Below the pieces are notes generated by a model. It did no database searches. It was not told where the DNA came from and worked only from the letters and a program-made list of their open reading frames with translations. Shown in pieces: positions 1 to 6,353 of a stretch of 6,353 nucleotides of DNA. The stretch is from a bacterium. Its GTDB lineage: Bacteria > Eremiobacterota > Eremiobacteria > Baltobacterales > Baltobacteraceae. Made by a program: the position numbers and the translations under genes. Position 1 is the first letter of the stretch; each line of letters starts with the position of its first letter. The DNA lies in NCBI GenBank assembly GCA_021781095.1, contig JAJXXM010000388.1, forward strand, positions 1 through 6,353, read 5' to 3'.

Positions 1-565
<565 letters not shown>

Positions 566-579
566 CGAAGCCTGGGGTG

Positions 580-1314
580 GTGCATAGAAATGACGGACGC
601 GCCCCCGACCAACTTCGCCCGGTGCGCATCACGCCCAATCCGCTCGACTTCGCCGAAGGCTCCGCACTGATCGAGGTCGGTCGTACGCGCGTGCTCTGTG
701 CGGCGACGCTCGAAGACCGCGTCCCGCCCTGGCTGAAAGGGAAAGGGCTTGGCTGGATCACCGCGGAGTACGCGATGCTCCCCCGAGCGACGAGCGAGCG
801 GACCGCTCGCGAGGCCTCGAAGGGCCGGCAGGGCGGACGCACGCACGAGATTCAGCGGATCATCGGCCGCTCGTTGCGAGCGATCGTCGACACCGTAAAA
901 TTGGGCGAGCGAACGATCACGATCGATTGCGACGTCCTTCAAGCCGACGGCGGCACCCGGACGGCGTCGCTCACCGGCGCGTGCGTCGCGCTCTCGATCG
1001 CATTATCGAAGCGGTTTTCCCAAGCCGAGCGCGCCCGCTGGCCGATGCTCGGATTGGTCGGCGCGATCAGCGTCGGTATCGTCAATGGGACGCCGATGCT
1101 CGATTTGAATTACGAAGAAGACAGCACCGCGCACGTCGATATGAACGTCTTCATGACCGACGCGGGGCGCTACGTCGAGTTACAAGGAACGGCTGAAGCC
1201 GAACCGTTCGGGCGCTCGGAGCTCGATCGGATGCTGGAATTGGCCTCGAAGGGAATCGGCGAATTATTCGAGATTCAGCGTAAAGCGATCGAGGAAGGCA
1301 CGCGTGGAAGCTGA
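580..1314 (+). CDS. rph: Ribonuclease PH (tRNA nucleotidyltransferase)
   Basis: RNase PH is a phosphate-dependent 3'-to-5' exoribonuclease that trims the 3' ends of tRNA precursors; it works as a cytoplasmic hexameric ring. From the GTG at 580 the product is 244 residues, the normal family length, and begins [17 protein letters not shown], the typical N-terminus. Further marks are [11 protein letters not shown] (61-71), [17 protein letters not shown] (85-101, with the Arg-87 region used in RNA/phosphate contact), [13 protein letters not shown] (122-134, phosphate-binding loop) and [17 protein letters not shown] (174-190) with the conserved acidic residues D181 and D187. GTG at 577 is an equally possible start one codon upstream; the open frame runs back to 424 but that extension lies inside glmS. 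A weak GAAG at 567-570 may serve as ribosome site. The gene ends inside the next gene. In many bacteria rph is followed by the ITPase gene rdgB; that is not so here. Confidence 0.96.
   Translation: MHRNDGRAPDQLRPVRITPNPLDFAEGSALIEVGRTRVLCAATLEDRVPPWLKGKGLGWITAEYAMLPRATSERTAREASKGRQGGRTHEIQRIIGRSLRAIVDTVKLGERTITIDCDVLQADGGTRTASLTGACVALSIALSKRFSQAERARWPMLGLVGAISVGIVNGTPMLDLNYEEDSTAHVDMNVFMTDAGRYVELQGTAEAEPFGRSELDRMLELASKGIGELFEIQRKAIEEGTRGS
1291..1298 (+). promoter_or_regulatory. Ribosome binding site for the small gene at 1304
   Basis: GAGGAAGG lies five bases before GTG 1304, inside the last codons of rph. It is the main reason to accept a GTG start overlapping rph by 11 bases, and suggests translational coupling. 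Confidence 0.6.
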
Positions 1315-1630
1315 CCTTCGCACGCTGCACGAACGCGCGTCCGCTTTCCACTTTAGCGAGGCGGCGATTCGCTCGCTGCACGATCGAGTCGGCAAGGCGC
1401 TCGATACCGGAGCGCCGACGCGAGAGATGGAGGAGGCCTATCGCCGGGCTCTCCGGCGATATTTCGCGGGCTTCGACGTGCAGACGCGGGCACAATTGCG
1501 CGATCTCGATCGTCGGCTCGCAGAGCTGGCACAAGCGCAACTGAATTTCACCGCCGAACGAAACGTGGCGGTGAAACGGTTGGAGAATATCGGGGCGATG
1601 CTCGGCCTCCTCGACGAGGCGTCGGCATAA
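1304..1630 (+). CDS. Hypothetical small charged helical protein (108 aa)
   Basis: I do not recognise this family. The product is 108 residues, with no signal peptide, membrane segment or cysteine. It is rich in Ala, Arg, Glu and Leu and looks almost wholly helical. Residues about 41-56 and 60-103 have amphipathic or heptad-like spacing, notably [17 protein letters not shown] (64-80) and [14 protein letters not shown] (90-103), so a short coiled coil or helical hairpin is likely. A single GPT-type break occurs at GAPTR (36-40). The GTG start has a good GAGGAAGG five bases upstream and overlaps rph by 11 bases; the stop is 3 bases before mlaE. Its codon bias matches its neighbours, which supports a real gene. 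Position suggests either an accessory subunit of the Mla-type transporter (it is not a recognisable STAS/MlaB protein) or an RNA-related partner of RNase PH. Both are guesses. Confidence 0.75.
   Translation: MEADLRTLHERASAFHFSEAAIRSLHDRVGKALDTGAPTREMEEAYRRALRRYFAGFDVQTRAQLRDLDRRLAELAQAQLNFTAERNVAVKRLENIGAMLGLLDEASA
1439..1461 (+). repeat. Perfect 9-bp inverted repeat (hairpin) inside the small gene
   Basis: TATCGCCGG (1439-1447) and CCGGCGATA (1453-1461) are exact reverse complements separated by the five bases GCTCT, giving a strong GC-rich stem-loop. It lies in codons 46-53 of the small gene and encodes part of a YRRALRRY stretch. There is no T-run after it, so it does not look like an intrinsic terminator. 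It may be a chance product of Arg-rich coding with biased codons. Confidence 0.5.
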
Positions 1631-1633
1631 GCG

Positions 1634-2410
1634 ATGCGCATCCTCGAGCGCTTCGGCGAACAGACGATTGCGTTTCTCGAGTACCTCGGCGGCATGACGG
1701 CGCTCATCGGCGAGAGCATTCGCTCGCTGGTGCACGCGCAGATTCGCTATGTAGAAACCTTCGTCCAGGCCTACGAACTCGGCATCGGCTCGCTGCTGAT
1801 CGTCCTGCTGACCTCGCTCTTTACCGGGATGGTGATTTCGCTGGAGTCCGCGCAGCAAGCGGTGCAGTTCGGGATCGGGAGCCTTGTCGGCGGAGCGGTT
1901 ACCTATACCTCGGTACGCGAGCTGGGGCCGATGCTCACGGCGGTGGTCGTTGCCGGACGTGTGGGATCGGCAATCGCCGCCGAGATCGGCTCGATGGTGG
2001 TGACCGAGCAGATCGACGCGCTCCGTTCGATGGGGCTCTCGCCGGTGCGTTTTCTCGTCGTTCCGCGATTGCTGGCGCTTGCGATCATGCTGCCGTTGCT
2101 GACGGTTTTCGCCGACGTCATCTCGATTCTCGGCGGCATGTGGATCGCCCAGGCGTACGCGCACATCAATCCCGCCTCGTTCATCTCCTCGGCCCGTCAG
2201 GCCGTCGGCTTTGAGGACGTCGTCAAAGGGCTCCTCAAGGCGCTGATTTTCGCCTGTATCATCGCTTTCGTCGGTTGCTATCAGGGGCTCTCGACGCGCG
2301 GCGGCGCGGCGGGCGTCGGCCGAGCGACGACGAGCGCGGTCGTGATCTCGATCATTCTGATCTTTGGGACGAATTTCATTATGAGCTACCTGCTCTTCGG
2401 CGGGCATTAA
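1634..2410 (+). CDS. mlaE: MlaE-family permease of a lipid ABC transporter
   Basis: This is the inner-membrane permease of an Mla/MCE-type transporter that moves phospholipids or other hydrophobic molecules between inner membrane and periplasm. It has 258 residues, the usual length. An amphipathic N-terminal segment (1-45) is followed by hydrophobic spans at about 52-72, 82-110, 142-175, 203-220 and 233-255. The family signature is nearly complete: SVRELGPMLTAVVVAGRVG (93-111), AAEIGSMVVTEQIDALRSMG (115-134), VVPRLLA (142-148), and CYQGLSTRGGAAGVGRATT (215-233). The ATG is 3 bases after the previous stop, with only a weak GAGG at 1616-1619, so coupling from upstream is likely. The ATPase gene follows 3 bases after its stop, and the MCE protein gene comes next, which confirms the assignment. 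Transport direction and substrate cannot be told from sequence. Confidence 0.96.
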   Translation: MRILERFGEQTIAFLEYLGGMTALIGESIRSLVHAQIRYVETFVQAYELGIGSLLIVLLTSLFTGMVISLESAQQAVQFGIGSLVGGAVTYTSVRELGPMLTAVVVAGRVGSAIAAEIGSMVVTEQIDALRSMGLSPVRFLVVPRLLALAIMLPLLTVFADVISILGGMWIAQAYAHINPASFISSARQAVGFEDVVKGLLKALIFACIIAFVGCYQGLSTRGGAAGVGRATTSAVVISIILIFGTNFIMSYLLFGGH

Positions 2411-2413
2411 CCG

Positions 2414-3172
2414 ATGGAACCGACGATTTACGCCAGCCTCGACGACGTGACGCTCTCTTTCGGCGAGCACGTCATCCTGAAAAACTGCAGCCTGAAGATC
2501 GTTCGCGGTGCGATTACCTGTATCGTCGGCCTCTCGGGTGCTGGGAAATCCACGATCCTGCGCCTGCTCGACGGACTCATCGAGCCATCGAGCGGCCACG
2601 TGTACGTCGACGGTCACGATCTCTGCCACACTCCGGAGCGCGATCTCGTCGAGCTCCGGCAGAAGACGAGCCTCGCATTTCAGTTTGCGGCGCTGCTCGA
2701 TAGTCTCACCATCGGTGAGAACGTCGGCTTGCCGTTGCGGGAGCATACCGCGCTCCCGGATGAAAAGATCCGGCATATCGTCGACGACGCACTCGAGAGC
2801 GTCGGCTTGCGCCACGTCTACGATAGCTTACCGAACGAGCTCTCCGGCGGCATGCTCAAACGCGCCGGCTTCGCCCGCGCGATCGTGACGCGACCGGAGT
2901 TGGTGCTCTACGACGAGCCGACGACCGGGCTCGACCCGATCGTTACCAATCTCATTACCGATACGATCCTCCGCCTCCGAGAGAAGCTCGGCGGCACCGC
3001 GGTGGTGATCTCGCACGATCTCCACTCGATTTTCCGGATGGCGGACTACGTTGCAATGCTCTTCGAGGGAGCGATCATCGCCTACGGACCGCGCGAGGAG
3101 ATACGCACCTCGACCAATCCGTTCGTTCAACAGTTCCTCACCGGTAGTGAGGTCGGGCCGATACCGGTGTAG
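2414..3172 (+). CDS. mlaF: MlaF-family ATPase of a lipid ABC transporter
   Basis: This is the cytoplasmic ATP-binding subunit that pairs with MlaE and drives lipid movement. The 252-residue product has all ABC ATPase motifs: Walker A GLSGAGKST (39-47), Q-loop Gln90 within AFQFAALLDSLT, the signature LSGGMLKRAGFARA (143-156), Walker B LVLYDEP (163-169) with catalytic Glu168, D-loop GLDP (172-175), and switch His201 in ISHDL. The Met after LSGG, the DSLT and ENVGLPLREH segments, and the ending QFLTGSEVGPIPV are characteristic of the MlaF branch rather than of amino-acid or drug transporters. The start ATG is 3 bases after the mlaE stop. The gene is slightly shorter than E. coli MlaF (about 269 residues) but appears complete. 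No MlaB (STAS) partner, which contacts MlaF in E. coli, is found in the window. Confidence 0.96.
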   Translation: MEPTIYASLDDVTLSFGEHVILKNCSLKIVRGAITCIVGLSGAGKSTILRLLDGLIEPSSGHVYVDGHDLCHTPERDLVELRQKTSLAFQFAALLDSLTIGENVGLPLREHTALPDEKIRHIVDDALESVGLRHVYDSLPNELSGGMLKRAGFARAIVTRPELVLYDEPTTGLDPIVTNLITDTILRLREKLGGTAVVISHDLHSIFRMADYVAMLFEGAIIAYGPREEIRTSTNPFVQQFLTGSEVGPIPV

Positions 3173-3180
3173 AAGGGAGG
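3173..3180 (+). promoter_or_regulatory. Strong ribosome binding site for the MCE gene
   Basis: AAGGGAGG directly follows the mlaF stop and sits five bases before ATG 3186. It decides the start of the MCE gene, ruling out the in-frame upstream extension to 3051, which would overlap mlaF by over 120 bases. Confidence 0.8.
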
Positions 3181-3185
3181 CGGGT

Positions 3186-4679
3186 ATGTCGAAGCAAGCA
3201 CAAGTAGGAGCCTTCGCGCTGGCGGCGCTCGCCCTGCTCTTTGCATTCTTTTACGTCATCACCGATTTCGGTACGCGGCACTCGGGCTATCGAATCGGCG
3301 TGCATTTTCGCTCCGCGGCGGGGCTCCATTCGGGCGCGCAGGTCTTTTTCAGCGGCGTATCCGTCGGAAGCGTCGAGAGCATCAAACTGCTCCCCGATAC
3401 CACCGTCGACGTCATCCTCGCGATCAAGCCGCACGTGGGAGGGCAAGCCGTCCGCATTCCCAGCGAATCGCGCTTCCTGATTCAGGCTCCCTTGACCGGC
3501 GACCCGAGCCTGCTGATCGTGCCGCCTCGCCCCGAGCCCGGCGAACAACCCGAGATTATCCCGCCGGGTGTTCTTCCGATCTCCGAGCAGCCGCAGGGAA
3601 CCAATACGGCGACGATCGCCGATCTCGTCACCGAGGGGCAAGGGCAGCTCAAGGTGCTCAACAGCGTGCTCGCCGACGTCGCCAAGCGCGAACCGAAATT
3701 GCTCGACGAGCTCCAACAAACGCTTGAAAACACCAACGCCCTCACCGCGACGGCGAGTACGGCGGTGGCGCGGCTCGCCGCTCAGAGCAACGCGATTGCG
3801 ACGGATTTACAGAGTAATTTAACGATCGCCAGCGGGCACATCGTTTCGATGACCAGCGCGCTCGACGAGACCGTTCGTGGAAACTCGAATCGGCTGAACG
3901 AGACGCTCGCGCAGATTCAAGGCACCGCAACGGCCCTCAATTCGACGATGCAGATCGTTGCGAGCATCGCGAACGATCCGGCATTTAAGGGCAACGTGTT
4001 GGCGACGACGACGAATATCGCCGAGGCGAGTGCGAAGCTGAAGAAGATGGCGACCGATATGGAGAGCATCACGGGCGACCCGACGACGCAACGCCGCCTG
4101 CGCGATACCATTCGGAACCTCGACGAGACCTCGCAACGCGCGAACTCCCTGCTCGGCGCTCTTGGCGGGCACCTCCGTACGGGCGAGCGGCGCGACGGGG
4201 GAACGACCGAACCGCACGAACGCCACCGAGGCTTTTCCTTGGTATCGGCGCGCGTGCGGATTAGCGGTTACGCGCCCGAACGCGTCGGCGGAGGCTCGCC
4301 GCTGCTGGGCTCATCGCGCGGGCCGAACAGTTCGCTCGCCCTGCGTTTTTTGCCGAACGCGCCGACGCAATTCATTCTCGGTGCGAACGATCTCGGTAGC
4401 GGCACGACCACCCTCGATCTCGCAGCGGTGCGACGTGTCGGACCAGGGCTCTATTTCGGCGGCGGAATTCTCTATTCGCGCCTCGGAGTGCTCGGCGACT
4501 ATTCGCGCGGTTCGCTCGGCTTTTCAACCAAGCTCTACGACGTCGCGCGGCCGATGCTCGACCTCTCGACAAAACTCCGCGTCGCGCCGAACGTCCGACT
4601 CTTTTTCGGCGAGCGCGACATCCTCCACGCGCAGCGCCGGAACGTCTACGGAGTCGAATTTACCGATGCACCGCGATAA
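3186..4679 (+). CDS. MlaD-like MCE-domain protein with C-terminal beta-rich region
   Basis: MCE proteins form hexameric rings on MlaE-type permeases and carry lipids across the periplasm. This one has 497 residues, far longer than E. coli MlaD (about 183). Residues 8-27 form one N-terminal membrane anchor. Residues about 34-115 are a single MCE domain, seen in YRIGVHFRSAAGLHSGAQVF, FSGVSVGSVESIKL and the closing GDPSLLIVPP. A Pro-rich linker (113-137) precedes a long helical stretch (about 144-328) rich in Ala, Thr, Asn and Ser with repeated Leu/Ile/Val spacing, as in MCE proteins with needle-like tubes. A charged hinge (329-349) leads to about 150 residues of alternating short polar turns and beta-strand patterns, such as SSLALRFLPNAPTQFILGAND, GPGLYFGGGILYSR, SRGSLGFSTKLYD and NVRLFFGERD. 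That region resembles the beta-rich tails I recall from MCE proteins of deltaproteobacteria and related diderms, and could be a small outer-membrane-like sheet or barrel. It ends 14 bases into the next gene. Confidence 0.92.
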   Translation: MSKQAQVGAFALAALALLFAFFYVITDFGTRHSGYRIGVHFRSAAGLHSGAQVFFSGVSVGSVESIKLLPDTTVDVILAIKPHVGGQAVRIPSESRFLIQAPLTGDPSLLIVPPRPEPGEQPEIIPPGVLPISEQPQGTNTATIADLVTEGQGQLKVLNSVLADVAKREPKLLDELQQTLENTNALTATASTAVARLAAQSNAIATDLQSNLTIASGHIVSMTSALDETVRGNSNRLNETLAQIQGTATALNSTMQIVASIANDPAFKGNVLATTTNIAEASAKLKKMATDMESITGDPTTQRRLRDTIRNLDETSQRANSLLGALGGHLRTGERRDGGTTEPHERHRGFSLVSARVRISGYAPERVGGGSPLLGSSRGPNSSLALRFLPNAPTQFILGANDLGSGTTTLDLAAVRRVGPGLYFGGGILYSRLGVLGDYSRGSLGFSTKLYDVARPMLDLSTKLRVAPNVRLFFGERDILHAQRRNVYGVEFTDAPR

Positions 4680-5619
4680 CCCCGATTCGCGTCCGCGCAT
4701 CGGCCTCATCGGCGGCGGCTCCATGGGCTCGCTCTTCGGTTTTCATCTCGCGGGAATCGCCGACGTAACGATTCTCGAATCGAATGAAACGGTGCGCGCC
4801 GGGCTCGAGCGCGAAGGGCTCCGCGTGAACGACGCCGAGCCCCGCCCCATCCGCATCGCACGGCGCGCGCGCGACCTCTTTACCTCCGACGTACTCTTCC
4901 TCTTCGTGAAGGCGGTCGATACGCTGCGCGCCCTGCGTCCCTTTGCCGGCGAATTAAACCCGACGACGGCGATCGTCTCGTTGCAGAACGGCGTCGGGAA
5001 TGAAGATGCGATCAAGACCGCGCTCGGCGGGGCGGTCCCGGTCATTCTCGGCGTGACGACCGAGTCGGCGGAGACCGTCGCTCCCGGTTCGGTGCGGAGC
5101 TCCGAACAAGGAATGACGCTGATCGGTTCGGCGGGCGCATCGGCAGCGACAGCGCAAGCGGTCGCGACGCTGCTCTCGCGAAGCGGATTGCGCGCCGCGG
5201 TCGTCTACGATATCAAGCCGCATCTCTGGGGAAAACTCGTTGCGAATGCCGCCGTGAACGCGCTCTCGGCGATCCTCGATTGTACGGCGGGCGAGATCCT
5301 TCGCGAGCCCGATGCGGCTCGACTCGCCGAATCGCTCGCCGACGAGGCCGCCGCAGTCGCTGCGGCGATGAAGATTGCGTTACCGTTTGCCAACCCGTGG
5401 CAATACGTCACCGAAGTGATCGCGGTCGGATCGGAGAGTAAGAGTTCGATGGCGTTCGACCTCGAGCTCGGCAATAAAAGCGAGATCGATCATCTCAACG
5501 GCGCGGTCGTCGCGCTCGGCCGCAGGGCCGGCGTCGCAACGCCGTTTAACGAAGCCATCGTTCGATTGATGAAATCGCTGGAGAGAATGCGCGCGCGGAA
5601 AGGAGCGGTCTCCCTATGA
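4666..5619 (+). CDS. panE: 2-dehydropantoate 2-reductase family protein (ketopantoate reductase)
   Basis: The family reduces 2-dehydropantoate to pantoate with NADPH, a step of pantothenate and coenzyme A synthesis in the cytoplasm. The 317-residue product has the N-terminal Rossmann motif IGLIGGGSMGSLFG (12-25), FLFVKAVDT (78-86) and SLQNGVGNED (105-114). The C-terminal helical domain carries WGKLVANAAVNALSAIL (188-204), whose Lys190 matches the E. coli catalytic lysine, with conserved Asn194 and Asn198. SSMAFDLELGNKSEIDHLNG (260-279) follows, where Glu273 matches the substrate-binding glutamate. The ATG at 4666 overlaps the MCE gene by 14 bases with only a weak GGAG at 4650-4653; the longer in-frame extension to 4162 lies within the MCE gene and was rejected. 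No panB or panC is adjacent, and the family includes many paralogues of unknown substrate, so the fold is sure and the exact substrate less so. Confidence 0.9.
   Translation: MHRDNPDSRPRIGLIGGGSMGSLFGFHLAGIADVTILESNETVRAGLEREGLRVNDAEPRPIRIARRARDLFTSDVLFLFVKAVDTLRALRPFAGELNPTTAIVSLQNGVGNEDAIKTALGGAVPVILGVTTESAETVAPGSVRSSEQGMTLIGSAGASAATAQAVATLLSRSGLRAAVVYDIKPHLWGKLVANAAVNALSAILDCTAGEILREPDAARLAESLADEAAAVAAAMKIALPFANPWQYVTEVIAVGSESKSSMAFDLELGNKSEIDHLNGAVVALGRRAGVATPFNEAIVRLMKSLERMRARKGAVSL
5600..5605 (+). promoter_or_regulatory. Ribosome binding site for the AIM24-family gene
   Basis: AAGGAG lies 10 bases before ATG 5616, inside the last codons of the panE-family gene. The start and the previous stop share ATGA (5616-5619), the classic arrangement for termination-reinitiation coupling. 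Confidence 0.7.
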
Positions 5620-6353
5620 ACTGTCCCAGCTGTCAAGCGGCGATTCCCGCACAGGCGAAGTTCTGCCCGAATTGCGGCGCCCCGGCGGCGAGCAGCACGG
5701 GGGTCGGCAACTATACCGAACCCGTCGCCGAAACCGACAATCCCAAGGAACTCATTCGCATCGGCGATTGTTCGATCCGCATCGAGGGGCAATTGGTGCC
5801 GGTCGTCGATGTGGAACTCGGCGCGAGCGAGACCGTCTATTTCGAGCACCACATCGTGCTCTGGAAGTCGCCGCAGATTCGCCTCGGCTTCATGGGCCTC
5901 CAAAATGCGGCGCAGCGGTTCTTCGCCGGCCTGCAGATTTTCATCTCGACGGCGCAAGGCCCCGGAAATATCGCATTTTCGCGCGAGGCGCCCGGGCAGA
6001 TCGTCGCGTTACGGCTCGCTCCCGGCCAATCGGTCGACGTGCGCGAACATCAGTTTCTCTTAGCGACCGGAGAGATCGAGTATAGCTACTATTGGCAGCA
6101 GGGCCTTGCGAACGTGCTGTTTTCGCGCAGCGGGCTTTTCGTCGATCGGTTCCTGGCGCGCAGCCGTGAAGGCGTGCTCCTGATTCATGGGTACGGGAAC
6201 GTCTTTGAAAAGACGCTCGCCGCAGGTGAGGTGCTCGACGTCGAACCGGGTGGTTGGCTCTGGAAAGATTCCAGCGTGCGCATGGAAACCGTGAGCGTGC
6301 TTCAGAGCGCGGGCGGCGGTGGGCTCCTGGGAGCGCTCGGTGCCGCGGTCGGT
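5616..6353 (+). CDS. Zinc-ribbon AIM24-family protein (C-terminus cut by right edge)
   Basis: The frame from ATG 5616 stays open to the right edge: 246 codons with no stop. Residues 1-21 are a zinc ribbon, with CPSC at 3-6 and CPNC at 17-20, four cysteines placed to hold one zinc ion. After a low-complexity linker (22-43) comes an AIM24 (formerly DUF124) domain, a beta-sandwich fold. It is recognisable from FEHHIVLWKSPQIRLGF, AFSREAPGQIVALRLAPGQS, VDVREHQFLLATGEIEY, LFSRSGLFVDRF, LLIHGYGNVFEKTLAAGEVL and the glycine-rich SAGGGGLLGALGAAVG near the edge. The family is named after a yeast mitochondrial protein; bacterial members have no settled function. The start has AAGGAG 10 bases upstream and overlaps the previous stop as ATGA. 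Several shorter open frames across this stretch are shadows, since they break the family motifs. Confidence 0.9.
   Translation, partial: MNCPSCQAAIPAQAKFCPNCGAPAASSTGVGNYTEPVAETDNPKELIRIGDCSIRIEGQLVPVVDVELGASETVYFEHHIVLWKSPQIRLGFMGLQNAAQRFFAGLQIFISTAQGPGNIAFSREAPGQIVALRLAPGQSVDVREHQFLLATGEIEYSYYWQQGLANVLFSRSGLFVDRFLARSREGVLLIHGYGNVFEKTLAAGEVLDVEPGGWLWKDSSVRMETVSVLQSAGGGGLLGALGAAVG

Noticed and set aside
566..579. Possible promoter or terminator between glmS and rph
   Set aside because: Only 14 bases separate the genes, with no stem-loop or -10/-35 pattern visible.
794..810. Near-palindrome GCGAGCGG-A-CCGCTCGC inside rph
   Set aside because: It lies in conserved rph coding sequence with almost no loop, is made of biased codons, and has no T-run or operator-like placement.
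2702..2720. Short CTCACC/GGTGAG inverted repeat in mlaF
   Set aside because: Six-base arms in a conserved DSLT-ENV coding motif are expected by chance at this base composition.
1151..2815. A 554-codon open frame on the minus strand across the small gene, mlaE and mlaF
   Set aside because: It lies opposite four well-supported + strand genes. Its product is full of Arg, Asp, Glu and His with no recognisable domain, as expected from the complement of G/C-biased codons.
3051..3185. Upstream in-frame extension of the MCE gene
   Set aside because: It overlaps conserved mlaF codons and would put 45 Arg/Ser-rich residues before the membrane anchor; ATG 3186 has a strong ribosome site.
4162..4665. 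Upstream in-frame extension of the panE-family gene
   Set aside because: It is the shadow of the MCE protein's C-terminal region in another frame, low in complexity and rich in Ser and Arg; the Rossmann fold begins just after ATG 4666.
5672..6085. Short + strand open frames overlapping the AIM24 gene
   Set aside because: They are Arg-rich shadow frames; the frame from 5616 carries the zinc ribbon and AIM24 motifs and runs to the edge.

Overview
The window is a G+C-rich bacterial segment with a pronounced G/C third-position bias. It holds seven genes, all on the + strand and packed with gaps of at most 14 bases or overlaps of 4 to 14 bases. The order is glmS (3' end only), rph, a small unrecognised gene, mlaE, mlaF, an MCE (MlaD-like) gene, a panE-family gene, and the 5' part of an AIM24-family gene. 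There is no intergenic stretch long enough for an ordinary promoter or terminator, so the layout reads as one long operon or a run of translationally coupled genes. No tRNA, rRNA, CRISPR array, insertion sequence, attachment site or origin was seen.

Region by region: 1-565 is the sugar-isomerase end of glucosamine-6-phosphate synthase, which feeds amino sugars into peptidoglycan and LPS. 580-1314 is RNase PH, a tRNA 3'-end processing phosphorolytic exonuclease. 1304-1630 encodes a short, charged, probably helical protein of unknown function. 1634-4679 is a compact MlaE-MlaF-MCE lipid ABC transporter module. 4666-5619 is a 2-dehydropantoate 2-reductase-family enzyme. 5616 to the right edge is an AIM24-family protein with an N-terminal zinc ribbon, cut by the window end.

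The most distinctive item is the MCE protein. It has one N-terminal membrane anchor, a single MCE domain, a long helical region rich in Ala, Thr, Asn and Ser, and a C-terminal region of about 150 residues that looks like successive beta-hairpins. No MlaA, MlaB or MlaC gene is visible here. If the C-terminal part folds as a beta-sheet or barrel element at the outer membrane, this one protein could span from the inner-membrane permease toward the outer membrane. That is inference from sequence pattern only.

The MlaEF-MCE module implies a diderm (outer-membrane-bearing) bacterium, since mycolic-acid actinobacteria usually carry differently arranged mce operons. Composition and gene set would suit a poorly cultured high-GC diderm lineage such as Candidatus Eremiobacterota (WPS-2), or a deltaproteobacterial/myxobacterial or acidobacterial relative. 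This placement is a weak guess; no diagnostic marker gene is present.
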